Shown here: positions 27,441-35,288 of the stretch, piece by piece
How positions within the stretch are numbered: the stretch's first letter is position 1
How the letters are laid out: each line of letters begins with the position of its first letter
Assembly: GCF_000786655.1 (NCBI RefSeq)
Contig: NZ_JROM01000055.1
Coordinates: 62,001 to 126,000 of the forward strand
From: Kocuria marina
GTDB taxonomy: Bacteria; Actinomycetota; Actinomycetes; Actinomycetales; Micrococcaceae
Length of the DNA: 64,000 bases
Direction of reading: 5' to 3'
Notes under the pieces: model-generated
The model's database searches: none
What the model saw: only the letters and a program-made list of their open reading frames with translations
Told to the model about the DNA's origin: nothing
Made by a program: the position numbers and the translations under genes

Positions 27441-27792
27441 CCTCGGTGTCGAACGGGGCACGCTCGCCTCGTGCGAGCCGTCGCACCGTGGGTGCGGCCA
27501 CGGTGGAGGCCTCGTACTGGTGGCGGTTCTGTTCCTCGTCGTCCTCGAGCAGCGCTTGGCGCACGATCACGCGCGGGTCGTACTGCCGGGGGTCGAGCTT
27601 GCGCCAGTCGAGGTCCGAGAATTCCGGGCCGAGAGTCTCCTTGAGGTCGTCCGTGGCACCCGTGGCGTAGCGCCGGATGGACTTGACCATGTCCTTGAGC
27701 TTCTCGGCGTACTCGGGCAACCGCTCGGGCCCGATGATCACCAGGGCCACGATGAGGATGATGATGGCTTCCCCGCCTGAAATCCCGAACAC
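27433..27792 (-). CDS. tatB: Sec-independent protein translocase subunit TatB
   Basis: The 119-residue protein has a single N-terminal membrane helix (about 8-22, EAIIILIVALVIIGPERLPEY). The conserved Gly-Pro hinge and an amphipathic helix (AEKLKDMVKSIRRYATGATDDLKE) follow. The Glu near residue 8 and the FGISGGE start are typical of TatB. TatB and TatC recognise twin-arginine signal peptides at the membrane. The GTG start lies 6 nt after a TAGGCT element. In other actinobacteria tatB follows the sigE operon; here the upstream gene is an RseB-like protein. Confidence 0.92.
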   Translation of the reverse strand: MFGISGGEAIIILIVALVIIGPERLPEYAEKLKDMVKSIRRYATGATDDLKETLGPEFSDLDWRKLDPRQYDPRVIVRQALLEDDEEQNRHQYEASTVAAPTVRRLARGERAPFDTEAT

Positions 27793-27798
27793 CCGCTG

Positions 27799-27804
27799 AG
27801 CCTA
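27799..27804 (-). promoter_or_regulatory. -10 element (TAGGCT) of tatB
   Basis: On the minus strand TAGGCT ends 6 nt before the GTG start. tatB therefore seems to have its own leaderless promoter and need not be read from the gene upstream. Confidence 0.5.
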
Positions 27805-27838
27805 TCAACGTCGTGGAACACCCCGGTGGGGGCGATCC

Positions 27839-28531
27839 TTAACCGAAAATTTCCCTAAGTCCGTCCGCGACCGTGGCCCCGAAACTCTCGTCCTTCTGCG
27901 AGGGCAGGCTGACCCGGCCCCGGTCCTCCGCCACGACGGCGCTCACCGTCTGGGCCAGGGTGGCCGGTGCGGTGTCCGAGGTGAGGGTGTACACGGCGTC
28001 CGGGCGCACCATCACCGCGCGCCACGGTTGGGAACGGTCCACCCACAACCGTGCGCCGTCGAGCACCGACCGGTGCATGCCCTCGGCGCCCACGGGCAGC
28101 CCGGTGATGCCGTCCGTGGGGTTGTCGGGGTTGATGTGACCGCGCTGCTCCACGATGGTCACCGAGCCGTGATCGTTGTGCAGGGTCACCGCCACGACGG
28201 GCTGGCCCCCCACCTGCGACTGCTGGATGTCCGCGACCGAGTACCCCTCCGCGGCCAGACCCGGAACGGCCCACCCCCGGGCGCGCAGGCTCTGGATGTC
28301 GGCCTCCGAGGTGGTGTCCACCATTCCCCGGGGACCGGGCGACCACGTGGCCTCCGACCGCGCGTCCGCGATCTGACGCTGTTGGACCTGCTTGCCCACG
28401 CTCCACACGGCGGTGGTCAGCAGGGCGACGCACACGCAGGCCGCGAAGGCGGTCATGAGACCCACGGCCCGCCGACTCGGCCGGCGCCAGGGCCGATGCA
28501 CCCTGCTGCGACCCGCGACCCGTGTGGACAC
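27839..28531 (-). CDS. Single-pass membrane protein, possibly RseB/MucB C-terminal-like
   Basis: The GTG at 28531, behind a purine-rich GGGAAGGGGACGGG stretch, gives 230 residues. A basic N-terminus (about 20 residues, many Arg) precedes one membrane helix (about 23-44). An extracytoplasmic domain of about 185 residues follows. Segments such as GWAVPGLAAEGY, VAVTLHNDHGSVTIVEQRG and LAQTVSAVVAEDRG recall the C-terminal domain of RseB/MucB. The match is weak and from memory. It has no zinc-binding HxxxCxxC motif of anti-sigma factors. It sits between tatB and the O-methyltransferase, where other actinobacteria keep sigE, rseA and htrA. No sigma factor gene is next to it. Confidence 0.5.
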   Translation of the reverse strand: MSTRVAGRSRVHRPWRRPSRRAVGLMTAFAACVCVALLTTAVWSVGKQVQQRQIADARSEATWSPGPRGMVDTTSEADIQSLRARGWAVPGLAAEGYSVADIQQSQVGGQPVVAVTLHNDHGSVTIVEQRGHINPDNPTDGITGLPVGAEGMHRSVLDGARLWVDRSQPWRAVMVRPDAVYTLTSDTAPATLAQTVSAVVAEDRGRVSLPSQKDESFGATVADGLREIFG

Positions 28532-28772
28532 CCCGTCCCCTTCCCTGTTCGTCCCCTGCTGCGACCGCCCTGCGGCGGCCGCGTTCGACGCCCCAATTGT
28601 GCGGCAGGATTCTGACAGCGATCTGGACACCGACCGGGCGTTCCCGGCGGCGCCCGCGGACCGCGATAAGCTGAAGCACCGTGAGCCCGGACATGACGCC
28701 GGGCCCGCCACGTCGAAGCGCCGGGTCCGCGGGGATCCGGGAACACACAGCAGTGAAGGGCACGCCGCGTCC

Positions 28773-29405
28773 ATGAGCACGGATAAAACCACGAGCTGGG
28801 CCTATTGCGAGGCCTACGCCACGGAAGACGAAACCGCTTTCCGTGCGCGCGAGCGCTCCCTGGCCCTGCGCTTGGACCCCGTGACCCCGGCCACCGCGGC
28901 GCTGTTGACCGTCCTGGCGTCGTCGTCCCGCCCCGCGACCGTGGTGGAAGTGGGCACCGGCGCGGGTGTCTCGGGGCTCGCACTGCTGCGCGGGATGCCC
29001 TCCGAGTCCGTCCTCACGACCATCGACACCGACATCCGCGCCCTGCGCGCCGCGCGGGACACGTTCCGCGAGGCCGGTTTCGAGACCAAGCGCACCCGCA
29101 CGATCTCCGGTGCGGCCTCCCTGGTGCTGCCGCGGCTCACCGAGAACGCGTACGACATGGTGTTCATCGACGCGGACGTGGTCAACACCGCCGAGTACGT
29201 CATCGAGGGCGCCCGGTTGCTGCGTCGCGGCGGCATGCTCGTGGTCAACGACGCCCTGCACCAGGACCTGGTCCCCCAGCCCGCGCAGCGCCAGGAGGAG
29301 ACCGTGATCATGCGGGACGTCGTGCGCACCCTGCGGGACGAACCGCGGCTGTCCACGGCCGTGGTGCCCACGGGAACGGGTGTGCTGCTGGCCGTCCGGC
29401 TGTGA
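28773..29405 (+). CDS. O-methyltransferase family protein (class I SAM-dependent)
   Basis: The protein has 210 residues from the ATG at 28773. SAM motif I is EVGTGAGVSG at about 59-68. An acidic residue after strand 2 (TTIDTD) and the VFIDADVVNTAEYVIEGARLL segment follow, as in the catechol O-methyltransferase-like family. The substrate is unknown. From memory, this is the ortholog position of the gene beside sigE in mycobacteria. Its stop overlaps the GTG of the first fluoride channel gene, so the three genes form one unit. A candidate -10 (TAAGCT) lies at 28667-28672, giving a leader of about 90 nt. Confidence 0.85.
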   Translation: MSTDKTTSWAYCEAYATEDETAFRARERSLALRLDPVTPATAALLTVLASSSRPATVVEVGTGAGVSGLALLRGMPSESVLTTIDTDIRALRAARDTFREAGFETKRTRTISGAASLVLPRLTENAYDMVFIDADVVNTAEYVIEGARLLRRGGMLVVNDALHQDLVPQPAQRQEETVIMRDVVRTLRDEPRLSTAVVPTGTGVLLAVRL

Positions 29406-29833
29406 ACCGCACCCTGACGGACGCGCTGCTCGTGGCCGCCGGTGGTGCGGCCGGGAGTCTGGCCCGCTGGTGGGTGTCCCTCGTGCTTCCGGCAGGACCC
29501 GGGTGGTCGTGGGCCACGTTCGCGGTCAATGCTTCCGGCGCCTTCCTGCTCGGGCTGCTGCTCGAAGCACTCACCCGCCCCGGCCGCGAGCGCCGTGGCG
29601 CCCACACCACGCGCGTGCTGTTCGGCACCGGACTTCTCGGCGGGTTCACCACCTACTCGACCTTCGCACTGGAGCTGTGGGAGCGCGTGCGCTCCGAGGC
29701 GAGCGCGGCCGCGTTCGGTGACGCGGTGCTCATGCTCGTCGCGGGGCTGGCCGCGGCGGCCGCGGGTCTTGCGGTGGGCGCCTGGCTCCGGGGACGACGC
29801 CGCGGCACGCCCACCGCAGGAGCGGCGCGGTGA
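29402..29833 (+). CDS. crcB: Fluoride ion channel, subunit 1
   Basis: FluC/CrcB proteins export fluoride as dual-topology dimers. This copy has 143 residues with four hydrophobic helices. The conserved Asn lies in FAVNASGAFLLG and the pore motif in GGFTTYSTFALE. It starts at a GTG overlapping the methyltransferase stop. The tail is short and Arg-rich, which would fix its orientation. The second copy follows with a 4-bp overlap, the usual sign of paired opposite-orientation subunits. Confidence 0.93.
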   Translation: MNRTLTDALLVAAGGAAGSLARWWVSLVLPAGPGWSWATFAVNASGAFLLGLLLEALTRPGRERRGAHTTRVLFGTGLLGGFTTYSTFALELWERVRSEASAAAFGDAVLMLVAGLAAAAAGLAVGAWLRGRRRGTPTAGAAR

Positions 29834-30201
29834 GCGCGGCGCTCGCCGTGGCCCTGGGAGGCGCCGTGGGAGCGGTCCTGCGTTTCCTTGTGGACCGCGG
29901 GATCACCGCCCGGTGGGCTCCCACCTTCCCCGCGGCCACACTGCTGATCAACGTGACGGGTTCGTTCGTGCTGGGTGTGGTCACCGGCTTGAGCGCGGTG
30001 CTCGGACCCGTGTGGACGCTCGCCCTGGGCACCGGGCTGTGCGGTGGCTACACCACGTTCTCCACGGCCATGGTGGACGCCGTACGGCTCGCGCGGGCGC
30101 AGCGTGCCGGGGCCGCAGTGGTGTCGGTGCTCGGAACCGTCCTGTGGAGTCTGCTCGCCGTGGCCGCGGGGCTCACCCTCGGGACCCACTGGGCGTCCTG
30201 A
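29830..30201 (+). CDS. crcB: Fluoride ion channel, subunit 2
   Basis: The second FluC/CrcB copy has 123 residues and four membrane helices, with LLINVTGSFVLG and GGYTTFSTAMVD as the conserved motifs. Its GTG overlaps the stop of the first copy. Charge placement differs from the first copy, so the two probably insert in opposite orientations and form a heterodimer. No fluoride riboswitch was recognised ahead of the operon. An 18-bp hairpin ends the unit. Confidence 0.93.
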   Translation: MSAALAVALGGAVGAVLRFLVDRGITARWAPTFPAATLLINVTGSFVLGVVTGLSAVLGPVWTLALGTGLCGGYTTFSTAMVDAVRLARAQRAGAAVVSVLGTVLWSLLAVAAGLTLGTHWAS

Positions 30202-30210
30202 ACCCCCAAC

Positions 30211-30251
30211 GTCGCGAGGGCCCCTCACTCGATGTGAGGGGCCCTCGCGAC
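30211..30251. terminator. Terminator between the fluoride channel genes and the DUF3117 gene
   Basis: A perfect 18-bp inverted repeat (30211-30228 with 30234-30251) has a 5-nt loop. It sits between convergent genes and probably works both ways. Confidence 0.85.
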
Positions 30252-30273
30252 ACGGGCGTGGGGGGTGTCGGTG

Positions 30274-30441
30274 CTACTGCGTCACCGAAGCCAAGCACTC
30301 GCGCAATTCCGCGGCCTCGTCCGACTTGAGTTCCACCACCAGACGCCCTCCGCCTTCCAGGGGGACCCGCATGATCAGACTGCGTCCTTCTTTGGTGACC
30401 TCCATGGGTCCGTCACCCGTCCTCGGCTTCATGGCCGCCAT
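30274..30441 (-). CDS. DUF3117 family small protein
   Basis: This 55-residue frame begins MAAMKPRTGDGPMEVTKEG and ends ELRECLASVTQ, matching the highly conserved actinobacterial DUF3117 family in length and sequence. The ATG follows AGAGGAG by about 7 nt. A TAAGAT element at 30477-30482 fits its -10, giving a leader of about 30 nt. It is soluble, with a run of beta-strand-like residues (RSLIMRVPLEGGGRLVVELK). From memory, mycobacteria also carry it in this neighbourhood. Function is unknown. It shares the terminator at 30211-30251 with the convergent channel operon. Confidence 0.9.
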   Translation of the reverse strand: MAAMKPRTGDGPMEVTKEGRSLIMRVPLEGGGRLVVELKSDEAAELRECLASVTQ

Positions 30442-30476
30442 TTATGAGCTCCTCTTCGTGAGTACTTACGGTCGCT

Positions 30477-30482
30477 ATCTTA
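30477..30482 (-). promoter_or_regulatory. Candidate -10 element (TAAGAT) of the DUF3117 gene
   Basis: TAAGAT on the minus strand lies about 35 nt upstream of the ATG at 30441. The surrounding bases are A/T-rich for this genome. The remaining gap to 30622 shows nothing else clear. Confidence 0.45.
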
Positions 30483-30622
30483 TCGAACGCTCGGCCAGTA
30501 CCGTGACCCGGCACACGACGCGCGAGCGGTCGGAATCATCCGTTCCGTAGCGCGCCGGACTCGACGGACAGCGCACAGGACTCGACGGATGGGGTACGCA
30601 ATACGAGCCGTGGCACCTCGGA

Positions 30623-31897
30623 TCACGGCGGGTAGTCGCCACCACCGGGCAGTTGCTTCCAGTGCCACAGCCACCCGACCCACACGAGCTGCAGCACGGC
30701 CCCGAAGATCACGAGCAGCACCCGGTAGGCGCGCGAGTCGCTCACGTGCACCAGGGCCGCGGCGAGCGGTGCCCACGGCAACAGCAACCGGAACGTGGAG
30801 CTCTGCGGATTGAGCACGAGCAGCAGGTAGCACCCGTAGGCCGCGATCCACACGCGCACGAAGAACGGCAAGGCTCGCTTGACGGTGCTCGAACGCAACA
30901 GCATCACGACCGCCGCCACGAGCAGCACGGGCGCGATGAGTCCGGCGATCGGGCCCAGCAGATCGGTGGCCTCGTGGAACCACGGCAGCACGGGGATCAC
31001 GTGTTGGCTACCGCGCCACGCGGCCTCCGTCTCGGTGTAGGCCGTGGGTTCTCCCGTGACGGCCCACGCGATGGCCGGCCACGCGAGGGCGGCGGCGCAC
31101 GCGATCAGCGCCACCGCGAGCCAGCGGTCCAGGCACCGGTACCACGCACGACGTCGCGCGAGCACGTCCCGCACGCTGCGCCACAACCACCACACGCCCA
31201 GCGCCGCGGCCAGGGCCACGCCGGTGGGTCGGGTCAGTGCTTGCGCCACCACGAACACGGTGGCCCACACGGGCCGGTCCCGCACGACGCACAGCATGGC
31301 GCTCAGCAGGAACACCATGCTCAGCGCCTCGGCGTACGGGGTCTGCAGCACGGGTGCCACGGGGTTGAATGCGAACACCCCCACGGCCCACAGCGCAGGG
31401 CGTGAGACTCCCCCGGGCGTGCGGGGACCGGCCATCACGGGTGCTACGCACACGAGCCGGTAGAACACGAGGGCCGCGCCGAAACCGGCCACGAGGGACA
31501 CCGTGGCGGCCGTGACGGCCCACCCGGTCCCGGTCAGTGCGTCGATGCCGCGCACGAGCAGCGGGAACACGGGGTAGAACGCCCACGCGTTCTCCGACAC
31601 CGTGCCCAGCGAGTCCCGGGGCACCTGGAACGGATACCCCTCCCGGAAGATGGTGTGGTACCAGTCGGCGTCCCACGTGTTCACGAAATCCAGGTACCCC
31701 AGGGCGCCGTTGCCCCACGGCCCGGGACCCTGTTGGGCACCCACGACCGTGAACACCGCCCAGCCCCAGACCCGCGACACCCCGTAGACCACGAGCACGG
31801 CGAGCCACCACGGAGCAGCCGCCCACAGTCGACGCATCCTCCCCGCACGAGAGTCGTGCGCGCTGCGCGCGGGGTCCGCCACCGCCGTGGAACTCAC
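30623..31897 (-). CDS. Multi-pass membrane glycosyltransferase, PIG-V-like mannosyltransferase family
   Basis: The 424-residue protein has about 10 hydrophobic helices. Between the first and second is an outward loop with WDADWYHTIFREGYPF, followed by NAWAFYPVFPLLVRGI. These fit the WDxxWY...GY...AFFPLYP pattern of PIG-V-type, dolichol/polyprenyl-phosphomannose dependent mannosyltransferases (GT-C fold). It likely transfers a sugar outside the membrane, for example to cell-wall glycans or lipids. The acceptor is unknown. The ATG overlaps the stop of the LOG gene by ATGA, so both are co-expressed. Confidence 0.72.
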   Translation of the reverse strand: MSSTAVADPARSAHDSRAGRMRRLWAAAPWWLAVLVVYGVSRVWGWAVFTVVGAQQGPGPWGNGALGYLDFVNTWDADWYHTIFREGYPFQVPRDSLGTVSENAWAFYPVFPLLVRGIDALTGTGWAVTAATVSLVAGFGAALVFYRLVCVAPVMAGPRTPGGVSRPALWAVGVFAFNPVAPVLQTPYAEALSMVFLLSAMLCVVRDRPVWATVFVVAQALTRPTGVALAAALGVWWLWRSVRDVLARRRAWYRCLDRWLAVALIACAAALAWPAIAWAVTGEPTAYTETEAAWRGSQHVIPVLPWFHEATDLLGPIAGLIAPVLLVAAVVMLLRSSTVKRALPFFVRVWIAAYGCYLLLVLNPQSSTFRLLLPWAPLAAALVHVSDSRAYRVLLVIFGAVLQLVWVGWLWHWKQLPGGGDYPP

Positions 31898-32865
31898 GCG
31901 CCGGAACCGGGGGCGCGAGCGTCGTCGCCCCTGGAACGGGGTATTGCGGTGCCAGGGTCGGTGTCGCCGCGCACGGAACCGCGCGCGGCATCCGCGGGAG
32001 CGGCGTCGTCGCCCCTGGAACCGGGCGCCGCGGCGTCGCCCGCTGCCTTCCCCGGGACGGGAGAGGCGCCCGGGGCGGGGTCGGAGACCGGGATGCCGTC
32101 GTCGTCGGCGTGGACCGCGGTGAGGATCTCCACGACCTCGGCCACGCTGTCCGTGACCCGGAACAGTTCGAGGTCCGCGGTGGAGACCTTGCCGTCGGCC
32201 ACCAGCGTGGTGGTGATCCAGTCCAGCAACGGGCCCCAGTAGTCCGTGCCCACCAGGATCACCGGGAAACGCGTGATCTTGCCCGTCTGCACGAGGGTCA
32301 GTGCCTCGAAGAGTTCGTCGAGCGTACCGAAGCCGCCCGGCAGCGCCACGAAGCCTTGGCTGTACTTCACGAACATGGTCTTGCGCGCGAAGAAGTAGCG
32401 GAAGTTGATGCCCAGGTCCACCCAGTCATTGAGGCGCTGTTCGTGGGGCAGCTCGATGCCGATCCCTACCGAGTGCGCGCCCACGTCCACCGCTCCCCTG
32501 TTCGCGGCCTCCATCACACCGGGGCCGCCGCCCGTGACCACGGCGTAGCCGGCCTTGCCGATTTCCCGGCCCAGCTCGCGCGCGAGCTCGTACTCCGGGT
32601 GCCCCGGCGCGGTGCGCGCCGACCCGAAGATCGAGACGGCGGGGCCCAGGTTCGCGAGTGCGTCGAAGCCTTCAACGAACTCCGCCTGGATCCGCAGGAC
32701 GCGCCACGGGTCGGTGCGGGTGAAGTCGTCCGGTTCGGCGGGGCGCTGGTCCAGGAAACGCTGGTCGGACGTGCGCCGATGCAGCTGTTTGCGGCGCAGC
32801 ACCACCGGCCCCTTGTGACGCTCGGGGGGTAGGGAACGTTCGTGCGGTGTCTCAGGGGTGTGCAT
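31894..32865 (-). CDS. LOG family protein (TIGR00730 Rossmann fold)
   Basis: The protein has 323 residues from the ATG at 32865. The LOG core covers about 75-265, with GGGPGVMEAANRGA and the signature PGGFGTLDELFEAL near residue 176. Family members are phosphoribohydrolases that cleave cytokinin-type nucleotides or related ribose-5-phosphate nucleotides. The C-terminal tail (about 50 residues) is low complexity with a repeated SRGDDA motif. A TAGCCT element 7 nt before the ATG supports a leaderless start here rather than the GTG two codons earlier. The downstream glycosyltransferase overlaps. Confidence 0.88.
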   Translation of the reverse strand: MHTPETPHERSLPPERHKGPVVLRRKQLHRRTSDQRFLDQRPAEPDDFTRTDPWRVLRIQAEFVEGFDALANLGPAVSIFGSARTAPGHPEYELARELGREIGKAGYAVVTGGGPGVMEAANRGAVDVGAHSVGIGIELPHEQRLNDWVDLGINFRYFFARKTMFVKYSQGFVALPGGFGTLDELFEALTLVQTGKITRFPVILVGTDYWGPLLDWITTTLVADGKVSTADLELFRVTDSVAEVVEILTAVHADDDGIPVSDPAPGASPVPGKAAGDAAAPGSRGDDAAPADAARGSVRGDTDPGTAIPRSRGDDARAPGSGA

Positions 32866-32872
32866 GCCCACC

Positions 32873-32878
32873 AGGCTA
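32873..32878 (-). promoter_or_regulatory. -10 element (TAGCCT) of the LOG gene
   Basis: TAGCCT on the minus strand ends 7 nt before the ATG at 32865 and helps decide the start codon. Confidence 0.5.
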
Positions 32879-32986
32879 CGTTCTCGTGCTGCACGACGCC
32901 GCAGAACTCCCCTGCGGCAGGCAACGCGGTGAGTACTCGAGCCAAGCTCCCCCGCCGCGGATCGGATACCCGATCACCCCCCCCGC

Positions 32987-34090
32987 TCAGGACAACCAGG
33001 ACGCGAGCGCACGGTGGCAGGCCCGGACGGCGTCATCGAACACGTGCTCGTCGTCGGTGTGGGCGAGCAGGGCGTCCCCGGGGCCGAAGTTCACGGCAGG
33101 CACCCCGGCCTCCGAGAAGCGGGCGACGTCGGTCCAGCCGTACTTGGGCATGGGCTCCCGCCCCACGGCGGCCACGAACTGCGCGGCGGAGGGCCGGTCC
33201 AGCCCGGGACGGGCCGCCGGCGAGAGGTCCTGCCACTCGAGCTCGTACCCGGTGAAGACCTCGCGCATGTGGTCCTGTGCCTGCTCGAGGGACTTGTCCG
33301 GGGCGAAGCGGTAGTTGACCTCGACCCACGCGGTGTCCGGGATCACGTTGCCCGCGACTCCCCCGCCGATGCGGATCGCGTTGAGTCCCTCGCGGTAGTC
33401 GAGGCCCTCCACGGTCACGGTGCGCGCCTCGTACGCACTGAGCCGGGCCAGGACGTCCGCCTGCTTGTGGATCGCGTTCTCCCCGATCCACGAGCGCCCG
33501 GAGTGGGCGGCCTTGCCGTGGGTCGTGATCCGGAAACGCATGGTGCCGTTGCACCCGCCCTCGACCGTCCCGTTCGTGGGTTCGAGCAGCACCGCGAAAT
33601 CCGCGTCGAGCAACTCGGGGCTGTTGCGCATCACGCGGCCCAGCCCGCTCGCGTCGCGCGAGACCTCCTCGTGGTCGTAGAACACGTAGGTGACGTCCCG
33701 GTTGGGCTCGGTGAGTTCGTGCGCGAGCACCAGTTGGACGGCCACGCCGCCCTTCATGTCGGTGGTGCCGCGGCCGTAGATCACGTCACCCTCCGCTTCC
33801 CGACGCCGCGTGGCCGGGACCCCGCCCAGCGATCCCTCCACGGTGGGCAGGGGCACGGTGTCCAGGTGGCCGGCCAGGATCACCCGTTCGTCCCGGCCGA
33901 GGTCCGTGCGGGCGATCACGGTGTCCCCGTCCCGGTGAACGTTGAGATGGGGCAGCGCGCGCAGGGCTGTTTCGACGGCGTCGGCCAGGGGGCCCTCGTG
34001 ATCGGACACGGACTCCACGTCCACCAGAGCGGCGGTCAGATCCGCGGGATCCATGGTGAGGTCGAGGGTCACGGAAGTGTCTGAGCTCAT
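32987..34090 (-). CDS. dapE: Succinyl-diaminopimelate desuccinylase
   Basis: DapE removes succinate from N-succinyl-LL-diaminopimelate in the lysine and cell-wall peptide pathway. The 367-residue M20-family protein has the metal ligands in ILAGHLDTVPLP and YGRGTTDMKGGVAVQL, the Glu pair in YDHEEVSRDASG, and LEPTNGTVEGGCNGTMRF. It is divergent from dapD, so two steps of the same pathway share a 114-bp promoter region. Both sides carry -10 elements 6-7 nt from the start codons. Confidence 0.94.
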   Translation of the reverse strand: MSSDTSVTLDLTMDPADLTAALVDVESVSDHEGPLADAVETALRALPHLNVHRDGDTVIARTDLGRDERVILAGHLDTVPLPTVEGSLGGVPATRRREAEGDVIYGRGTTDMKGGVAVQLVLAHELTEPNRDVTYVFYDHEEVSRDASGLGRVMRNSPELLDADFAVLLEPTNGTVEGGCNGTMRFRITTHGKAAHSGRSWIGENAIHKQADVLARLSAYEARTVTVEGLDYREGLNAIRIGGGVAGNVIPDTAWVEVNYRFAPDKSLEQAQDHMREVFTGYELEWQDLSPAARPGLDRPSAAQFVAAVGREPMPKYGWTDVARFSEAGVPAVNFGPGDALLAHTDDEHVFDDAVRACHRALASWLS

Positions 34091-34097
34091 GCGTGCC

Positions 34098-34103
34098 AGC
34101 CTA
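34098..34103 (-). promoter_or_regulatory. -10 element (TAGGCT) of dapE
   Basis: TAGGCT on the minus strand ends 7 nt before the dapE ATG, consistent with leaderless mRNA. Confidence 0.5.
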
Positions 34104-34192
34104 CAGTTCGGCCCTGCGCCCCGCCGTGGGCACCGCCCTCATTGCCCACACGGTCCCCAGTCATGTGCCGTCGGGGGTCACGGGGCATCTTT

Positions 34193-34198
34193 TAGGAT
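34193..34198 (+). promoter_or_regulatory. -10 element (TAGGAT) of dapD
   Basis: TAGGAT ends 6 nt before the dapD ATG. It lies back-to-back with the dapE promoter, about 90 bp apart. Confidence 0.55.
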
Positions 34199-34204
34199 GG
34201 GCCC

Positions 34205-35176
34205 ATGACTTCAACGAGCGAGAGCACAGAGAATTCCCGTATCGCCTCCGGAGTGGGGCTGGCCACCGTGGTGGACTCCGGCGAGCGGGAGGGGACCGTG
34301 CTGGACGTCTTCTACCCGGCGCCGAGCCTGAGCGCCAACCCGGACACGAGCTACGAGGCGGATCTGCGCGTGGCCGCCACCACGGACCCGGATCGCAACG
34401 TGCGGTCCGAGATCGTGACCACCGTGATCAACCTGGACGACGCACCCCAGGACACCGCGGATGCCTACCTGCGCCTGCACCTGCTGTCCCACCGTCTGGT
34501 GCGGCCCAACACCCTCAACCTGGACGGTGTCTTCGGCAAGCTCGCCAACGTGGCGTGGACGAGCCGCGGTCCCGTGCTCGCGGAGGAACTGACCCGCTCC
34601 CTGCTGCGCCTGCGCGCCGGCGGGACCGTGACCGTGCTTGGCGTGGACAAGTTCCCGCGCATGGTCGATTACGTGGTGCCCTCGGGTGTGCGCATCGGTG
34701 ACGCGGACCGCGTGCGCCTCGGTGCCTACCTGGGCGAGGGCACCACCGTGATGCACGAGGGGTTCGTGAACTTCAACGCCGGCACGCTCGGCGAGGCCAT
34801 GGTCGAGGGCCGGATCTCCGCCGGCGTCGTGGTCCACGACCACACGGACGTGGGCGGCGGCGCATCCATCATGGGCACGCTGTCCGGCGGCGGCAAGCAG
34901 CGGATCACGCTGGGCCAGCGCTGCCTGCTGGGCGCCAACGCGGGCGTGGGCATCTCCCTGGGTGACGACTGCGTCGTCGAGGCCGGCCTGTATGTCACCG
35001 CCGGTACCCGCGTGAGCCTCATCGAGGGCGGCGCCGAGCCCCGCGTGGTCAAGGCGTCCGAGCTCTCCGGGGTGAACAACCTGCTGTTCCGCCGCAACTC
35101 CACCAACGGCGCCGTGGAGGCGCTGCCCCGCCAGGGCAGCACGGTGGAGCTCAACGCCGCACTACACGCCAATTGA
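34205..35176 (+). CDS. dapD: Tetrahydrodipicolinate N-succinyltransferase
   Basis: DapD succinylates tetrahydrodipicolinate, the committed step of the succinylase branch to diaminopimelate. The 323-residue protein is the long actinobacterial type. An N-terminal domain is followed by a left-handed beta-helix of hexapeptide repeats ([24 protein letters not shown], then [24 protein letters not shown]). The C-terminus holds [18 protein letters not shown]. With dapC and dapE in the window the branch is nearly complete. A hairpin with T tract ends the gene. Confidence 0.94.
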   Translation: MTSTSESTENSRIASGVGLATVVDSGEREGTVLDVFYPAPSLSANPDTSYEADLRVAATTDPDRNVRSEIVTTVINLDDAPQDTADAYLRLHLLSHRLVRPNTLNLDGVFGKLANVAWTSRGPVLAEELTRSLLRLRAGGTVTVLGVDKFPRMVDYVVPSGVRIGDADRVRLGAYLGEGTTVMHEGFVNFNAGTLGEAMVEGRISAGVVVHDHTDVGGGASIMGTLSGGGKQRITLGQRCLLGANAGVGISLGDDCVVEAGLYVTAGTRVSLIEGGAEPRVVKASELSGVNNLLFRRNSTNGAVEALPRQGSTVELNAALHAN

Positions 35177-35219
35177 TCCCCGCCGTCGCGCGTCCACGGA
35201 TCGCGACGACGACGCCGCT

Positions 35220-35259
35220 CGGCCGGGTCCCGCAGCTCGCGGGCCCGGCCGCGCGTTTT
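35220..35259 (+). terminator. Intrinsic terminator after dapD
   Basis: Arms of 13 bp (35220-35233, with one bulged T, and 35239-35251) are followed by CGCGTTTT, a proper rho-independent pattern. It lies 44 nt after the dapD stop. Confidence 0.75.
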
Positions 35260-35275
35260 CGTGAGGTCCACTGGA

Positions 35276-35281
35276 TAGGGT
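35276..35281 (+). promoter_or_regulatory. -10 element (TAGGGT) of galE
   Basis: TAGGGT ends 7 nt before the galE ATG at 35289. This supports that ATG rather than the GTG at 35280, which lies within the element. Confidence 0.5.
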
Positions 35282-35288
35282 GAGGACC

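Noticed and set aside
28532-28772. A fluoride riboswitch ahead of the methyltransferase-crcB unit
   Set aside because: No segment matched the conserved riboswitch core on reading; only a covariance search could decide.
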